A stretch of 61,547 bases of DNA from Candidatus Scatomonas pullistercoris (GTDB lineage Bacteria; Bacillota; Clostridia; Lachnospirales; Lachnospiraceae), in assembly GCA_018713515.1 (NCBI GenBank), contig DVOO01000024.1, positions 1 through 61,547 of the forward strand. Direction: 5' to 3'. Shown here piece by piece: positions 41,169 through 49,864 of this stretch. Below the pieces are notes generated by a model. The model saw only the letters and a program-made list of their open reading frames with translations, had not been told where the DNA came from and made no database searches. A program made the translations under genes and the position numbers. The first letter of the stretch is position 1, and each line of letters opens with the position of its first letter.

Positions 41169-44100
41169 TGCCAAAGAATCCAGACATTAAGAAAGTACTT
41201 GTAATCGGTTCCGGCCCTATTGTCATCGGGCAGGCGGCGGAATTTGACTATGCGGGAACCCAGGCCTGCCGTTCTCTGAAAGAGGAGGGGCTGGAGGTGG
41301 TTCTGCTTAATTCCAACCCGGCCACCATCATGACGGATAAGGATATCGCGGACCGGGTATATATTGAGCCGCTGACTGTGGAGGTGGTTGAGCAGCTGAT
41401 CCTGAAAGAAAAGCCGGACAGTGTGCTGCCTACCCTGGGCGGCCAGGCGGGTCTGAACCTTGCCATGGAGCTGGAGGAGCGGGGATTTCTGAGGGAAAAT
41501 CACGTAAGACTCATTGGAACCACCTCTGAGACCATCAAGAAGGCGGAGGACCGTCAGGAATTTAAGGATACCATGGAAAAAATAGGGGAGCCTGTGGCTG
41601 CCTCCAAAGTGGTGACCAACGTGGAGGACGGCATTGCCTTTACCAACACCATTGGGTATCCGGTGGTTCTGCGCCCGGCCTACACCCTGGGCGGCAGCGG
41701 CGGCGGCATTGCCCATAACGAGGAGGAACTGGAGGAGATTCTCTCCAACGGCCTGCGTCTTTCCCGTGTAGGCGAGGTGCTGGTGGAGCGCTGCATTGCC
41801 GGATGGAAAGAAATCGAGTACGAGGTTATGCGGGACAGCGCAGGAAACTGCATTACGGTCTGCAACATGGAAAACATCGACCCGGTGGGCGTGCACACGG
41901 GAGATTCGATTGTTGTGGCGCCTTCCCAGACGCTGGGCGACAAGGAGTATCAGATGCTCCGTACTTCCGCTCTGAACATTATCAGTGAGCTGGGAATCAC
42001 CGGCGGCTGCAATGTGCAGTACGCCCTGAATCCCGACAGCTTTGAATACTGCGTCATCGAGGTAAATCCCCGGGTGAGCCGTTCTTCCGCTCTGGCCTCC
42101 AAAGCCACCGGATATCCCATCGCGAAGGTGGCGGCCAAGATTGCTCTGGGCTATACGCTGGATGAGATTCCCAACGCGATTACCAGGAAGACGTACGCCA
42201 GCTTTGAACCCATGCTGGACTACTGTGTGGTAAAGATCCCCAGGCTTCCCTTCGATAAATTCATCAGCGCCAAGAGAACGCTGACTACCCAGATGAAGGC
42301 CACCGGCGAGGTCATGAGCATCTGCAACAATTTTGAGGGGGCGCTGATGAAAGCCATCCGTTCTCTGGAACAGCATGTGGACTCACTGATGTCCTACGAT
42401 TTCACCGGCCTTACAGAAGAAGAGCTGGTGGAAGAGCTGGAGATCGTGGACGACATGCGCATCTGGAGGATCGCGGAGGCCGTACGCCGGGGCATTTCCT
42501 ACGAAAAGATTCATGAGATCACCAAGATTGACTGCTGGTTTATTGATAAAATCGCCATACTGGTTGAAATGGAGCAGGCCCTGAAGACCCGGGAACTTAC
42601 TGAGGAGCTTCTGCGGGAGGCCAAGAGAATGGAATTTCCGGACTATATCATCGCCCGGCTTTCCGGAAAGACAGAGGAAGAAGTCAAGGCTCTGCGGAAG
42701 CAGTACAATATTGTGGCTGCCTATAAGATGGTGGACACCTGCGCGGCGGAATTCGCGGCAACGACGCCTTATTACTATTCTGTCTACGGAGGAGAGAACG
42801 AGGCGGTTAAGAGCAGCGGAAAGAAGAAGGTTCTGGTGCTGGGATCCGGTCCCATCCGCATCGGCCAGGGCATTGAGTTCGATTTCTGCTCCGTTCACTG
42901 TACCTGGGCCTTTGCGGAGGAAGGCTACGAGACCATTATCATCAACAACAATCCGGAGACCGTCAGCACGGACTTTGATATCGCGGACAAGCTGTATTTT
43001 GAGCCGCTGACGCCCGAGGATGTGGAAAATGTGGTAAACAATGAGCATCCTGACGGGGCGGTGGTGCAGTTCGGCGGGCAGACGGCCATCAAGCTGACAG
43101 AGGCTCTGATTAAGATGGGCGTGAAGATCCTCGGAACCTCCGCAGAGAACGTGGACGCGGCCGAGGACAGAGAGCTGTTCGACCAGATTCTGCAGAAATG
43201 CGGGATACCAAGAGCCGCGGGCCATACGGTCTATACGGCGGAGGAAGCCAAGGCGGCGGCCAGAGAGCTGGGCTATCCGGTTCTGGTGCGGCCCTCCTAC
43301 GTGCTGGGCGGTCAGGGCATGCAGATTGCCATCAACGATGAAGATATTGAAAAATATATCGGAGTCATTAACCGTTATACTCAGGAGCATCCGATCCTGG
43401 TGGACAAATACCTGGAGGGCAAGGAAATCGAGGTGGACGCGGTCTGTGACGGCGAGGATATCCTGATCCCCGGCATCATGGAGCACATTGAGCGTGCCGG
43501 TATTCATTCCGGCGACAGTATTTCCGTATATCCGGCCCAGAGTATCAGCCAGAAGGCCAAGGAGACGATTGAGGAATATACCAGGCGGCTGGCAAAATCC
43601 CTGCATGTGCTGGGCATGATCAACATTCAGTTTATCGTGTACCAGGAGCAGGTATACGTGATCGAGGTAAATCCCCGTTCTTCCAGAACGGTTCCCTATA
43701 TCAGCAAGGTAACGGGGATTCCCATTGTGCCCCTGGCCACCCGGGTGATTCTGGGACACAAAATCCGGGAGCTGGGATACGAGCCGGGGCTGCAGCCGGA
43801 GGCAGATTATATTGCCATCAAGATGCCGGTATTTTCCTTCGAGAAGATCCGCGGGGCAGATATCAGCCTGGGGCCGGAGATGAAATCCACCGGAGAATGC
43901 CTGGGAATCGCAAGAACCTTCAATGAGGCCCTCTATAAGGCTTTCCTGGGAGCAGGCATCAATCTGCCGAAATACAAAAATATGATCATTACGGTCCGCG
44001 ACAGCGAGCAGGAGGAAATGCTGCCGGTGGCCAGAAGATTTGAGAAGCTGGGCTACAAGATCTACGCCACGCGGGGAACGGCGCGGATGCTGAATGAAAA

Positions 44101-44374
44101 CGGGGTACATGCCATCCGCACCAATAAAATTGAGCAGGACAGCCCCACCCTCATGGATCTGATCCTGGGACATAAGATCGATCTGGTCATTGATATTCCG
44201 GAGCAGGGCGTGGAGCATTCCAAGGATGGATTCGTCATCCGGCGGAACGCCATTGAGACGGGGGTTAACGTGCTGACGGCGGTGGATACAGCTACGGCCC
44301 TGGTAACTTCTCTGGAAAATACGGATATTAAAAAACTGGAGCTGGTGGATATCGCCACCATCGCCGGACGGTAG
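41168..44374 (+). CDS. carB: Carbamoyl-phosphate synthase large chain
   Basis: 1068 residues, the normal size. Two homologous ATP-grasp halves are visible: KVLVIGSGPIVIGQAAEFDYAGTQA with RPAYTLGGSGGGIA, and KVLVLGSGPIRIGQGIEFDFCSVH with RPSYVLGGQGMQIA. A C-terminal MGS-like allosteric domain follows (VARRFEKLGYKIYATRGTARML). It makes carbamoyl phosphate from bicarbonate, ATP and the ammonia tunnelled from CarA. It shows no truncation and is followed by a terminator-like hairpin. Confidence 0.97.
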   Translation: MPKNPDIKKVLVIGSGPIVIGQAAEFDYAGTQACRSLKEEGLEVVLLNSNPATIMTDKDIADRVYIEPLTVEVVEQLILKEKPDSVLPTLGGQAGLNLAMELEERGFLRENHVRLIGTTSETIKKAEDRQEFKDTMEKIGEPVAASKVVTNVEDGIAFTNTIGYPVVLRPAYTLGGSGGGIAHNEEELEEILSNGLRLSRVGEVLVERCIAGWKEIEYEVMRDSAGNCITVCNMENIDPVGVHTGDSIVVAPSQTLGDKEYQMLRTSALNIISELGITGGCNVQYALNPDSFEYCVIEVNPRVSRSSALASKATGYPIAKVAAKIALGYTLDEIPNAITRKTYASFEPMLDYCVVKIPRLPFDKFISAKRTLTTQMKATGEVMSICNNFEGALMKAIRSLEQHVDSLMSYDFTGLTEEELVEELEIVDDMRIWRIAEAVRRGISYEKIHEITKIDCWFIDKIAILVEMEQALKTRELTEELLREAKRMEFPDYIIARLSGKTEEEVKALRKQYNIVAAYKMVDTCAAEFAATTPYYYSVYGGENEAVKSSGKKKVLVLGSGPIRIGQGIEFDFCSVHCTWAFAEEGYETIIINNNPETVSTDFDIADKLYFEPLTPEDVENVVNNEHPDGAVVQFGGQTAIKLTEALIKMGVKILGTSAENVDAAEDRELFDQILQKCGIPRAAGHTVYTAEEAKAAARELGYPVLVRPSYVLGGQGMQIAINDEDIEKYIGVINRYTQEHPILVDKYLEGKEIEVDAVCDGEDILIPGIMEHIERAGIHSGDSISVYPAQSISQKAKETIEEYTRRLAKSLHVLGMINIQFIVYQEQVYVIEVNPRSSRTVPYISKVTGIPIVPLATRVILGHKIRELGYEPGLQPEADYIAIKMPVFSFEKIRGADISLGPEMKSTGECLGIARTFNEALYKAFLGAGINLPKYKNMIITVRDSEQEEMLPVARRFEKLGYKIYATRGTARMLNENGVHAIRTNKIEQDSPTLMDLILGHKIDLVIDIPEQGVEHSKDGFVIRRNAIETGVNVLTAVDTATALVTSLENTDIKKLELVDIATIAGR

Positions 44375-44391
44375 AAAACCGCGGCGGAGCC

Positions 44392-44416
44392 CGGGGGCAA
44401 AATAATTTTGCCCCCG
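44392..44416 (+). terminator. Terminator-like hairpin after carB
   Basis: 11-bp stem CGGGGGCAAAA (44392-44402) / TTTTGCCCCCG (44406-44416), 3-nt loop; the T-tract is in the stem rather than after it, so efficiency is uncertain. Confidence 0.6.
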
Positions 44417-44465
44417 TCCTCATATATTAAGACGAGGAAAATGAAGAGACGGAGCGGAAAAAGTT

Positions 44466-45371
44466 ATGGAAATATTTGAGTGGTTCAAAGTAGTCATTCT
44501 GGGAATTGTGGAGGGTATCACGGAATGGCTTCCCATCAGCAGCACCGGCCATCTGGTACTGGTGGGGGAAGTGGTGAAGCTGGATGCCAGCCAGAGCTTC
44601 ATAGAAATGTTTAACGTGGTGATTCAGCTGGGAGCCATTCTGGCGGTGGTGGTGCTGTATTTCAAGAAGCTGTGGCCTTTCCATACCCGAAGCCATGAGC
44701 CGGCCAGGAGCTGGTTCGCCAATCCGGCGGAAAGCGGCGCGGCCGCGGCTTTTCAGCGCTTTGCCAACCGGCATCTTTACATGGATAAGATCGTCATGTG
44801 GCTGAAGATCGCCGTATCCTGCCTGCCTGCCATCATCATCGGTCTTCCGCTGGATGACTGGGTGGAAGAGCATATGCACCGGCCCGTGCCCATAGCGGCC
44901 ATGCTGATTATCTACGGCGTTCTGTTTATCATCATAGAAAACTATAACAGGCGCAGGAGTCCCAGGATTACCAGGATCAGTCAGATTTCCTGGGCGGATG
45001 CTCTGCTCATCGGAATTTTTCAGGTACTGGCCATTATTCCTGGAACCTCCCGTTCGGGAGCCACCATTGTGGGGGGGATTCTCATCGGCATGTCCAGAAC
45101 CCTGGCGGCAGAGTATACTTTTTATCTGGCAGTGCCCACCATGCTGGGTGCTTCGGCCATGAAGCTGGTGAAATTCGGCCTGCATTTTACCTCCGTGGAA
45201 GCGGCAACACTGATTCTTGGAATGGCTGTGGCGTTTCTGGTCTCCATTTTGGCCATTAAATTCCTGATGAGCTATATCAAGCGGCATGACTTCAAAGTGT
45301 TCGGCTGGTACCGGATCGTACTGGGCGCGCTGGTGCTTGTTCTGTTTGCGGCGGGATTTCTGAGAGGATAA
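44466..45371 (+). CDS. uppP: Undecaprenyl-diphosphate phosphatase
   Basis: 301 residues, BacA/UppP family with about eight helices. Catalytic-site motifs are GIVEGITEWLPISSTGHLVL near the N-terminus and PGTSRSGATIVGGIL in the C-terminal half. It dephosphorylates undecaprenyl diphosphate at the outer membrane face so the carrier lipid can be reused, and gives bacitracin resistance when overexpressed. It is followed within 13 bp by a DUF368 gene of carrier-lipid transport type. Confidence 0.95.
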   Translation: MEIFEWFKVVILGIVEGITEWLPISSTGHLVLVGEVVKLDASQSFIEMFNVVIQLGAILAVVVLYFKKLWPFHTRSHEPARSWFANPAESGAAAAFQRFANRHLYMDKIVMWLKIAVSCLPAIIIGLPLDDWVEEHMHRPVPIAAMLIIYGVLFIIIENYNRRRSPRITRISQISWADALLIGIFQVLAIIPGTSRSGATIVGGILIGMSRTLAAEYTFYLAVPTMLGASAMKLVKFGLHFTSVEAATLILGMAVAFLVSILAIKFLMSYIKRHDFKVFGWYRIVLGALVLVLFAAGFLRG

Positions 45372-45383
45372 AGGAGGAGAATC

Positions 45384-46214
45384 GTGGAGATTTTAACAAT
45401 TATTAAGGGGTTTGTCATTGGCGGGAGCATGCTGATACCGGGGGTGAGCGGCGGCACCATGGCCATGATCCTGAAGCTTTATAAACGGCTGATAACATCC
45501 ATCAGCTCTTTTATGAAGCACAAGAAGGAAAGCATACTTTTTCTTCTTCAGTTCTGTATCGGTGCAGGAGCAGCCTGGCTGATTCTCTCCGGCCCCATGG
45601 TCGCCTTAAACGGCGCCTTTCCAAAGCAGATGGCCTGCTTTGTAGTGGGGGCGATTGTGGGAGGCATCCCGGTGATCTGCCGGGAGACGAAAGTGACCCG
45701 GTTCAGTATCTGGAGCGTTGTGTTTCTGGCCATCGGCCTGGTGCTGGTATTTGGCCTGGCGGCGCTGCCAAAAAACGGCTTCGATAATGCGGGAGCAGGT
45801 CTCGGCGGAATCATGATCCAGTTCCTGGCGGGGCTCCTTGGAGCCCTGGCCCTGATTCTTCCCGGGATTTCCTTCTCTTCCATGCTTTATATGATGGGGG
45901 TATATGATTATATCTGGGGAGCCGTGGGAAACCGCGATGTGATTGCGCTGCTTCCCTTTGCCCTGGGAATGATTATAGGAATTCTGTTTCTGACCAAATT
46001 TCTGGATCTGGCCATGACCAGGTTCCCTCACGCTACCTATATGATCATTCTGGGATTTGTTATCGGATCCATCTGGGATATTCTGAAGGAAATGCCGGGG
46101 GCGCCGGTGGGCGCGGAAATACCGGCCTGTATTCTCCTGATGGTTCTGGGCTTCCTGATTATTTATATTCTATCCCGGACGGAGGACAGATACGAAAAAA
46201 ATAACAGTAAATGA
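45384..46214 (+). CDS. DUF368 membrane protein (PopT-type undecaprenyl-phosphate translocase)
   Basis: 276 residues from GTG 45384 (AGGAGGAG upstream). About eight helices; the DUF368 signature GFVIGGSMLIPGVSGGTMAMIL at the N-terminus, and LGALALILPGISFSSMLYMMGVYD in the middle. DUF368 (PopT) proteins have been reported to return undecaprenyl phosphate to the inner leaflet. Its place directly after uppP fits a two-step carrier recycling pair: dephosphorylate, then flip inward. This function is inference for this protein. Confidence 0.85.
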   Translation: MEILTIIKGFVIGGSMLIPGVSGGTMAMILKLYKRLITSISSFMKHKKESILFLLQFCIGAGAAWLILSGPMVALNGAFPKQMACFVVGAIVGGIPVICRETKVTRFSIWSVVFLAIGLVLVFGLAALPKNGFDNAGAGLGGIMIQFLAGLLGALALILPGISFSSMLYMMGVYDYIWGAVGNRDVIALLPFALGMIIGILFLTKFLDLAMTRFPHATYMIILGFVIGSIWDILKEMPGAPVGAEIPACILLMVLGFLIIYILSRTEDRYEKNNSK

Positions 46215-46221
46215 TACACAG

Positions 46222-46293
46222 ATGCCGGATTCCGGGGGCGTACGTCCCTGCATGGGCAGGCGCGTACGGATGCAGTCCCTTTGATTCCGGCAT
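46222..46293. repeat. Three-tier palindromic region before xpt
   Basis: ATGCCGGA (46222-46229) / TCCGGCAT (46286-46293), CGTACG (46239-46244) / CGTACG (46263-46268) and CCTGC/GCAGG in the middle. No T-run. It may terminate uppP-DUF368 transcripts or fold in the xpt leader; no purine riboswitch is present. Confidence 0.6.
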
Positions 46294-46335
46294 TGCATAA
46301 ATTGAATAACCAGGCAGGGGAAGGAGAAAACACAA

Positions 46336-46917
46336 ATGAAGATTCTGGAGGATCGCATCCGGAGAGACGGAGTGGTAAAGGCCGGAAATGTACTGAAGGT
46401 GGACAGCTTTCTGAATCACCAGATGGATGTGGAGCTGTTTAATGAGATGGGCCGGGAATTCAAGCGGCTGTTTGCGGACAGGCCGATCAGCAAGATTCTG
46501 ACCATCGAAGCATCGGGGATCGGGATTGCCTGCATTGTGGCCCAGCATTTTCATGTGCCGGTGGTCTTCGCGAAGAAAACGCAGAGCATCAACATTGACG
46601 GGGAAGTGTATTCCACAAAGATTGAATCCTTTACCCATAAAAGAGTCTATGACGTAATTGTTTCCAAAAAATATATTGCGCCCGGAGATCATATTCTGAT
46701 CATCGATGATTTCCTGGCCAACGGCTGCGCGGTTCAGGGGCTGATCCAGATGATCCATGACGCGGGAGCCACGGTAGAGGGCGTGGGAATTGCCATTGAA
46801 AAGGGCCAGCAGGCCGGGGGAAGCACCCTGAGAAGCCAGGGAATCCGGGTGGAATCCCTGGCCATCATAGACAGTATGGACGATGTCACCGGAGAGATTG
46901 TGTTCCGGCAGCAGTAA
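46336..46917 (+). CDS. xpt: Xanthine phosphoribosyltransferase
   Basis: 193 residues. The Xpt opening [31 protein letters not shown], the PRPP-binding motif [16 protein letters not shown], and the region [19 protein letters not shown] are all present. It makes XMP from xanthine and PRPP. AAGGAG lies before ATG 46336. There is no purine-riboswitch aptamer in the 120 bp upstream, unlike many Firmicutes xpt genes. Confidence 0.95.
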   Translation: MKILEDRIRRDGVVKAGNVLKVDSFLNHQMDVELFNEMGREFKRLFADRPISKILTIEASGIGIACIVAQHFHVPVVFAKKTQSINIDGEVYSTKIESFTHKRVYDVIVSKKYIAPGDHILIIDDFLANGCAVQGLIQMIHDAGATVEGVGIAIEKGQQAGGSTLRSQGIRVESLAIIDSMDDVTGEIVFRQQ

Positions 46918-46918
46918 T

Positions 46919-47176
46919 TCAGCAGTTTCCGGGAGGCTTGGGAGGCGGCTGCATTTCTACAAGAATGATATCATCTCCAATCTGACAGATGCATTCCCAG
47001 GGAATAATAATATCGTTTTCGCGGCCCAGAAGACCGCAGAATCTGGCCGGACCGGGGACAATCAGGGCGGTGATCCTGCCGGTGCGGCAGTTGAATTCCA
47101 CATCAGCCGGGCATCCGATGGAGCAGCAGGTACAGATGTTGATGATTTCCTTTTGCCTTAGATCGATGAGACGCAT
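46919..47176 (-). CDS. ylmC: YlmC/YmxH-family PRC-barrel protein
   Basis: 85 residues on the minus strand, ending just beside the xpt stop. The family form MRLIDLRQKEIINICTCCSIGCPADVEFNCRTGRITALIVPG, with NDIIIPWECICQIGDDIILVEM, is a PRC-barrel-like small protein typical of spore-forming Firmicutes; the exact role is unknown. It carries a pair of CC/C cysteines in the first third. An A-rich GGA site lies upstream. It converges with xpt. Confidence 0.88.
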   Translation of the reverse strand: MRLIDLRQKEIINICTCCSIGCPADVEFNCRTGRITALIVPGPARFCGLLGRENDIIIPWECICQIGDDIILVEMQPPPKPPGNC

Positions 47177-47226
47177 GGGAAATCCTTTTTTCTAAAATAT
47201 ATGATAGACGGGAGGCAGAATAGAAG

Positions 47227-47679
47227 ATGAAATGTCCCTTTTGCAACCAGGACAACACCCGGGTGGTGGATTCCAGGCCTGTAGACGATAATAATGCCAT
47301 CCGCAGGCGGAGGATGTGCGATGAGTGCGGGCGCCGGTTTACCACCTACGAAAAGGTGGAAACCATTCCCATGATTGTGATTAAAAAGGATCAGAACCGG
47401 GAACAGTATGACCGGACAAAGCTGGAGGGAGGTATTCTCAGGGCCTGCCATAAGCGTCCCGTGCCTCTGCAGGAAATCAACAGCCTGGTAGACCGGGTGG
47501 AGACGGAGATTTTTAACCGGGAAGAGAAAGAGGTTCCCAGCACGGTGATCGGAGAGCTGGTTATGAATCACCTGAAGGACCTGGATGCGGTGGCCTACGT
47601 CCGTTTTGCCTCTGTGTACCGGGAATTTAAGGATGTAAATACTTTTATGGACGAACTGAAGAAAATGCTGAAATCCTGA
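47227..47679 (+). CDS. nrdR: Transcriptional repressor NrdR
   Basis: 150 residues. The zinc ribbon is KCPFCNQDNTRVVDSRPV...RRRRMCDECGRRFTTYE (four cysteines), followed by the ATP-cone domain (RTKLEGGILRACHKRPVP). NrdR represses ribonucleotide reductase genes in response to dATP. It is divergent from ylmC with 50 bp between the starts. GGGAGG lies ~11 nt before ATG 47227. Confidence 0.96.
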   Translation: MKCPFCNQDNTRVVDSRPVDDNNAIRRRRMCDECGRRFTTYEKVETIPMIVIKKDQNREQYDRTKLEGGILRACHKRPVPLQEINSLVDRVETEIFNREEKEVPSTVIGELVMNHLKDLDAVAYVRFASVYREFKDVNTFMDELKKMLKS

Positions 47680-47688
47680 GAGAGGAGG

Positions 47689-47717
47689 TTGCTCTTTTTC
47701 TGAGGAAATGGTATACT
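47689..47717 (+). promoter_or_regulatory. Promoter of the COG2984-type ABC transporter operon
   Basis: TTGCTC (47689-47694), 17 nt, TATACT (47712-47717), 85 nt before the first gene. Confidence 0.78.
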
Positions 47718-47732
47718 GGATAAGTCTATAAA

Positions 47733-47779
47733 ATAACTTTAATGCGTCAAAGCGCAACGCTTTTCATAATTAAAGTTAT
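47733..47779 (+). promoter_or_regulatory. Two-tier hairpin in the leader of the ABC transporter operon
   Basis: ATAACTTTAAT (47733-47743) / ATTAAAGTTAT (47769-47779) encloses AAAGCG-CAA-CGCTTT (47749-47763). It lies just after the start of transcription and before the Shine-Dalgarno. It could be an operator or an RNA switch; no T-box or other known riboswitch is recognisable. Confidence 0.7.
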
Positions 47780-47802
47780 AGAGCAAGGGAGGATGAAAAG
47801 GT

Positions 47803-48891
47803 ATGAAATGGAGAAAATTAGGAGCAGTCTGCATGGCTGCGCTTATGGCGGCAGGCCTTCTGGCCGGATGCGGAAGCACGGAAGGCGGTTCTTCCCAGAG
47901 CAGCCAGACTTCTGAGAGCGGCAGTACTGCAGGAAGCAGCAGTGCCGATACATCCGGAAGTTCTGCCGGGAATACGGCATCGGATACGGTATATCAGATC
48001 GGCGTGCTGCAGCTGGTGCAGCATGACGCCCTGGATCTGGCCAACCAGGGATTTTTCAAGGCGCTGGATGATCTGGGCATTCAGTATGAGGCGGATCAGC
48101 AGAATGCCAGCGGTGAGCAGTCCAACTGCCAGACGATTGCAGCCGGATTTGTAAATGACGGTGTGGACATGATCTTTGCCATCGGAACGCAGGCGGCCCA
48201 GTCCGCGGCCGGAGCCACCTCCGACATTCCCATTGTACTGACTGCGGTAACGGATCCGGAATCTTCCGGATTGGTGGAATCCAATGATGCGCCGGGAGGA
48301 AATGTGACGGGAACTTCCGACATGAACCCGGTTACTGAGCAGATTGCCCTGGTGAAGCAGCTGGCGCCGGAGGCTCAGACTGTGGGTATTCTCTATAACT
48401 CCGCGGAGTCCAATTCCGAGATCCAGGCAGCTATGGCTGAGGAAGCCTGCGCCGCCGAGGGACTGTCTTCGGAGAGGCTGACAATCTCCAGCACGAATGA
48501 GATCCAGTCTGTGGTAAGCGCGGCGGCCGGAAAGGTGGATGTGATCTACGCGCCCACCGACAATATGATCGCCAGCACCATGGCGACGGTGGCCATGGTA
48601 GCCAATGAAAACGGGATCCCCACCATTGTGGGAGAGCCGGGCATGGTTCAGAATGGCGGTCTGGCTACGTACGGCATTGATTATGAGATGCTGGGATATC
48701 AGGCAGGCGAGATGGCCGCGAAGATCCTGACGGGAGAATCCTCCCCGGCCAATATGCCGATTGAATATCAGGATGCGTCACGCTGTGTATTCCAGGTAAA
48801 TGTGGATACGGCGGAGGCTCTTGGAATTGATGTTTCAGGGCTGGATGCCGAGCAGGTGCATACAGCCGGCAACGCAGATACTGCAGAATAA
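47803..48891 (+). CDS. ABC transporter substrate-binding lipoprotein (COG2984 type)
   Basis: 362 residues. Signal peptide with lipobox LLAGC (Cys ~24), then a Ser/Gly/Thr-rich linker (~25-58). The rest resembles COG2984/TrpX-type binding proteins: YQIGVLQLVQHDALDLANQGFFKALDDLG, GEQSNCQTIAAGFVNDGVDMIFAIGTQAAQSAAG, IPIVLTAVTDPESSGLV and YAPTDNMIASTMATVAMVA. In relatives this family takes up tryptophan or other aromatic compounds, but the ligand cannot be read here. The C-terminus is Ala/Asp-rich. First gene of a three-gene operon. Confidence 0.9.
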   Translation: MKWRKLGAVCMAALMAAGLLAGCGSTEGGSSQSSQTSESGSTAGSSSADTSGSSAGNTASDTVYQIGVLQLVQHDALDLANQGFFKALDDLGIQYEADQQNASGEQSNCQTIAAGFVNDGVDMIFAIGTQAAQSAAGATSDIPIVLTAVTDPESSGLVESNDAPGGNVTGTSDMNPVTEQIALVKQLAPEAQTVGILYNSAESNSEIQAAMAEEACAAEGLSSERLTISSTNEIQSVVSAAAGKVDVIYAPTDNMIASTMATVAMVANENGIPTIVGEPGMVQNGGLATYGIDYEMLGYQAGEMAAKILTGESSPANMPIEYQDASRCVFQVNVDTAEALGIDVSGLDAEQVHTAGNADTAE

Positions 48892-48906
48892 TAGGAATCA
48901 TACAGA

Positions 48907-48932
48907 GCAGGGCCGCCGGACGGCGGCCCTGC
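48907..48932 (+). terminator. Intercistronic hairpin between binding protein and permease genes
   Basis: 12-bp perfect stem GCAGGGCCGCCG (48907-48918) / 48921-48932, then TTCCTG. It probably reduces permease expression relative to the binding protein. Confidence 0.72.
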
Positions 48933-48957
48933 TTCCTGTAAAGGAGGAAACAGAAAG

Positions 48958-49863
48958 ATGAGTTTACTGCTGAACCTGCAGGACGCTGTCTCGCAGGGTG
49001 TTCTCTGGGGCGTTATGGTCCTGGGCGTTTATATTACTTACCGCCTGCTGAATGTGGCGGATCTGACGGTAGACGGCAGCTTTGCCACAGGCGGAGGCGT
49101 CTGCGCAATTTTAATTATTAACGGCTGGAATCCGGTGCTTGCCACTATACTGGGCATGCTGGCCGGTGCTGCAGCCGGGGCTATTACGGGCATTCTGCAT
49201 ACCATATGCGAAATCCCGGCAATTCTGGCGGGGATTCTGACCCAGCTGGCTCTGTATTCCATCAACCTGAGAATTATGGGCAAGGCGAATATTTCCATGC
49301 CGAACAACGAATCTATTTTTACCTGGCTGACAGAAGCAACCGGATGGAGGCAGAGCCAGGCAGCGCTTCTGATCGGCGTGGTGATCGTGATCCTGATTGT
49401 GCTGGCCCTGTACTGGTTTTTCGGGACGGAGATCGGCGCTGCCATCCGGGCCACAGGAAATAATGAAGACATGATGAAAGCGCTTGGTGAAAATACGAAA
49501 AAGATTAAAATCATCGGTCTGGCTCTTTCCAATGGACTGGTGGGTCTCTCCGGCGCGCTGATCTGTCAGAGTCAGAAGTTTGCGGACGTAAACTCCGGTC
49601 TGGGAGCCATTGTTATTGGTCTGGCCGCCATTGTAATTGGAGAAATGCTGCTGGGGCGTCTGCGCTCCTTCGGAAGCCAGCTGGCGGCGGTGGTAATCGG
49701 TTCCGCCATTTACTTTATGATCCGGGCGTTTGTGTTCTGGCTGGGCCTGAACACAAACGATATGAAGCTGATTTCTGCCATTATCGTGGTTCTGGCACTG
49801 TCCATTCCCGTACTGTCTGAAAAGTGGAAGCTTCGGCGATCCTATGTGAAGGGAGGTCAGTAA
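48958..49863 (+). CDS. ABC transporter permease (BPD_transp_2 type)
   Basis: 301 residues with about eight or nine helices. The start MSLLLNLQDAVSQGVLWGVMVLGVYITYRLLNVADLTVDGSFATGG is typical of permeases paired with COG2984 binding proteins. The EAA-like cytoplasmic loop is around GNNEDMMKALGENTKKIKIIGLALSNGLVGLSGALI. It forms the channel with the ATPase that starts two bases after its stop. Confidence 0.9.
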   Translation: MSLLLNLQDAVSQGVLWGVMVLGVYITYRLLNVADLTVDGSFATGGGVCAILIINGWNPVLATILGMLAGAAAGAITGILHTICEIPAILAGILTQLALYSINLRIMGKANISMPNNESIFTWLTEATGWRQSQAALLIGVVIVILIVLALYWFFGTEIGAAIRATGNNEDMMKALGENTKKIKIIGLALSNGLVGLSGALICQSQKFADVNSGLGAIVIGLAAIVIGEMLLGRLRSFGSQLAAVVIGSAIYFMIRAFVFWLGLNTNDMKLISAIIVVLALSIPVLSEKWKLRRSYVKGGQ

Positions 49864-49864
49864 C

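Noticed and set aside
47690-47803. T-box leader for the COG2984 transporter
   Set aside because: The 85-nt leader is too short and lacks the T-box sequence and specifier architecture.
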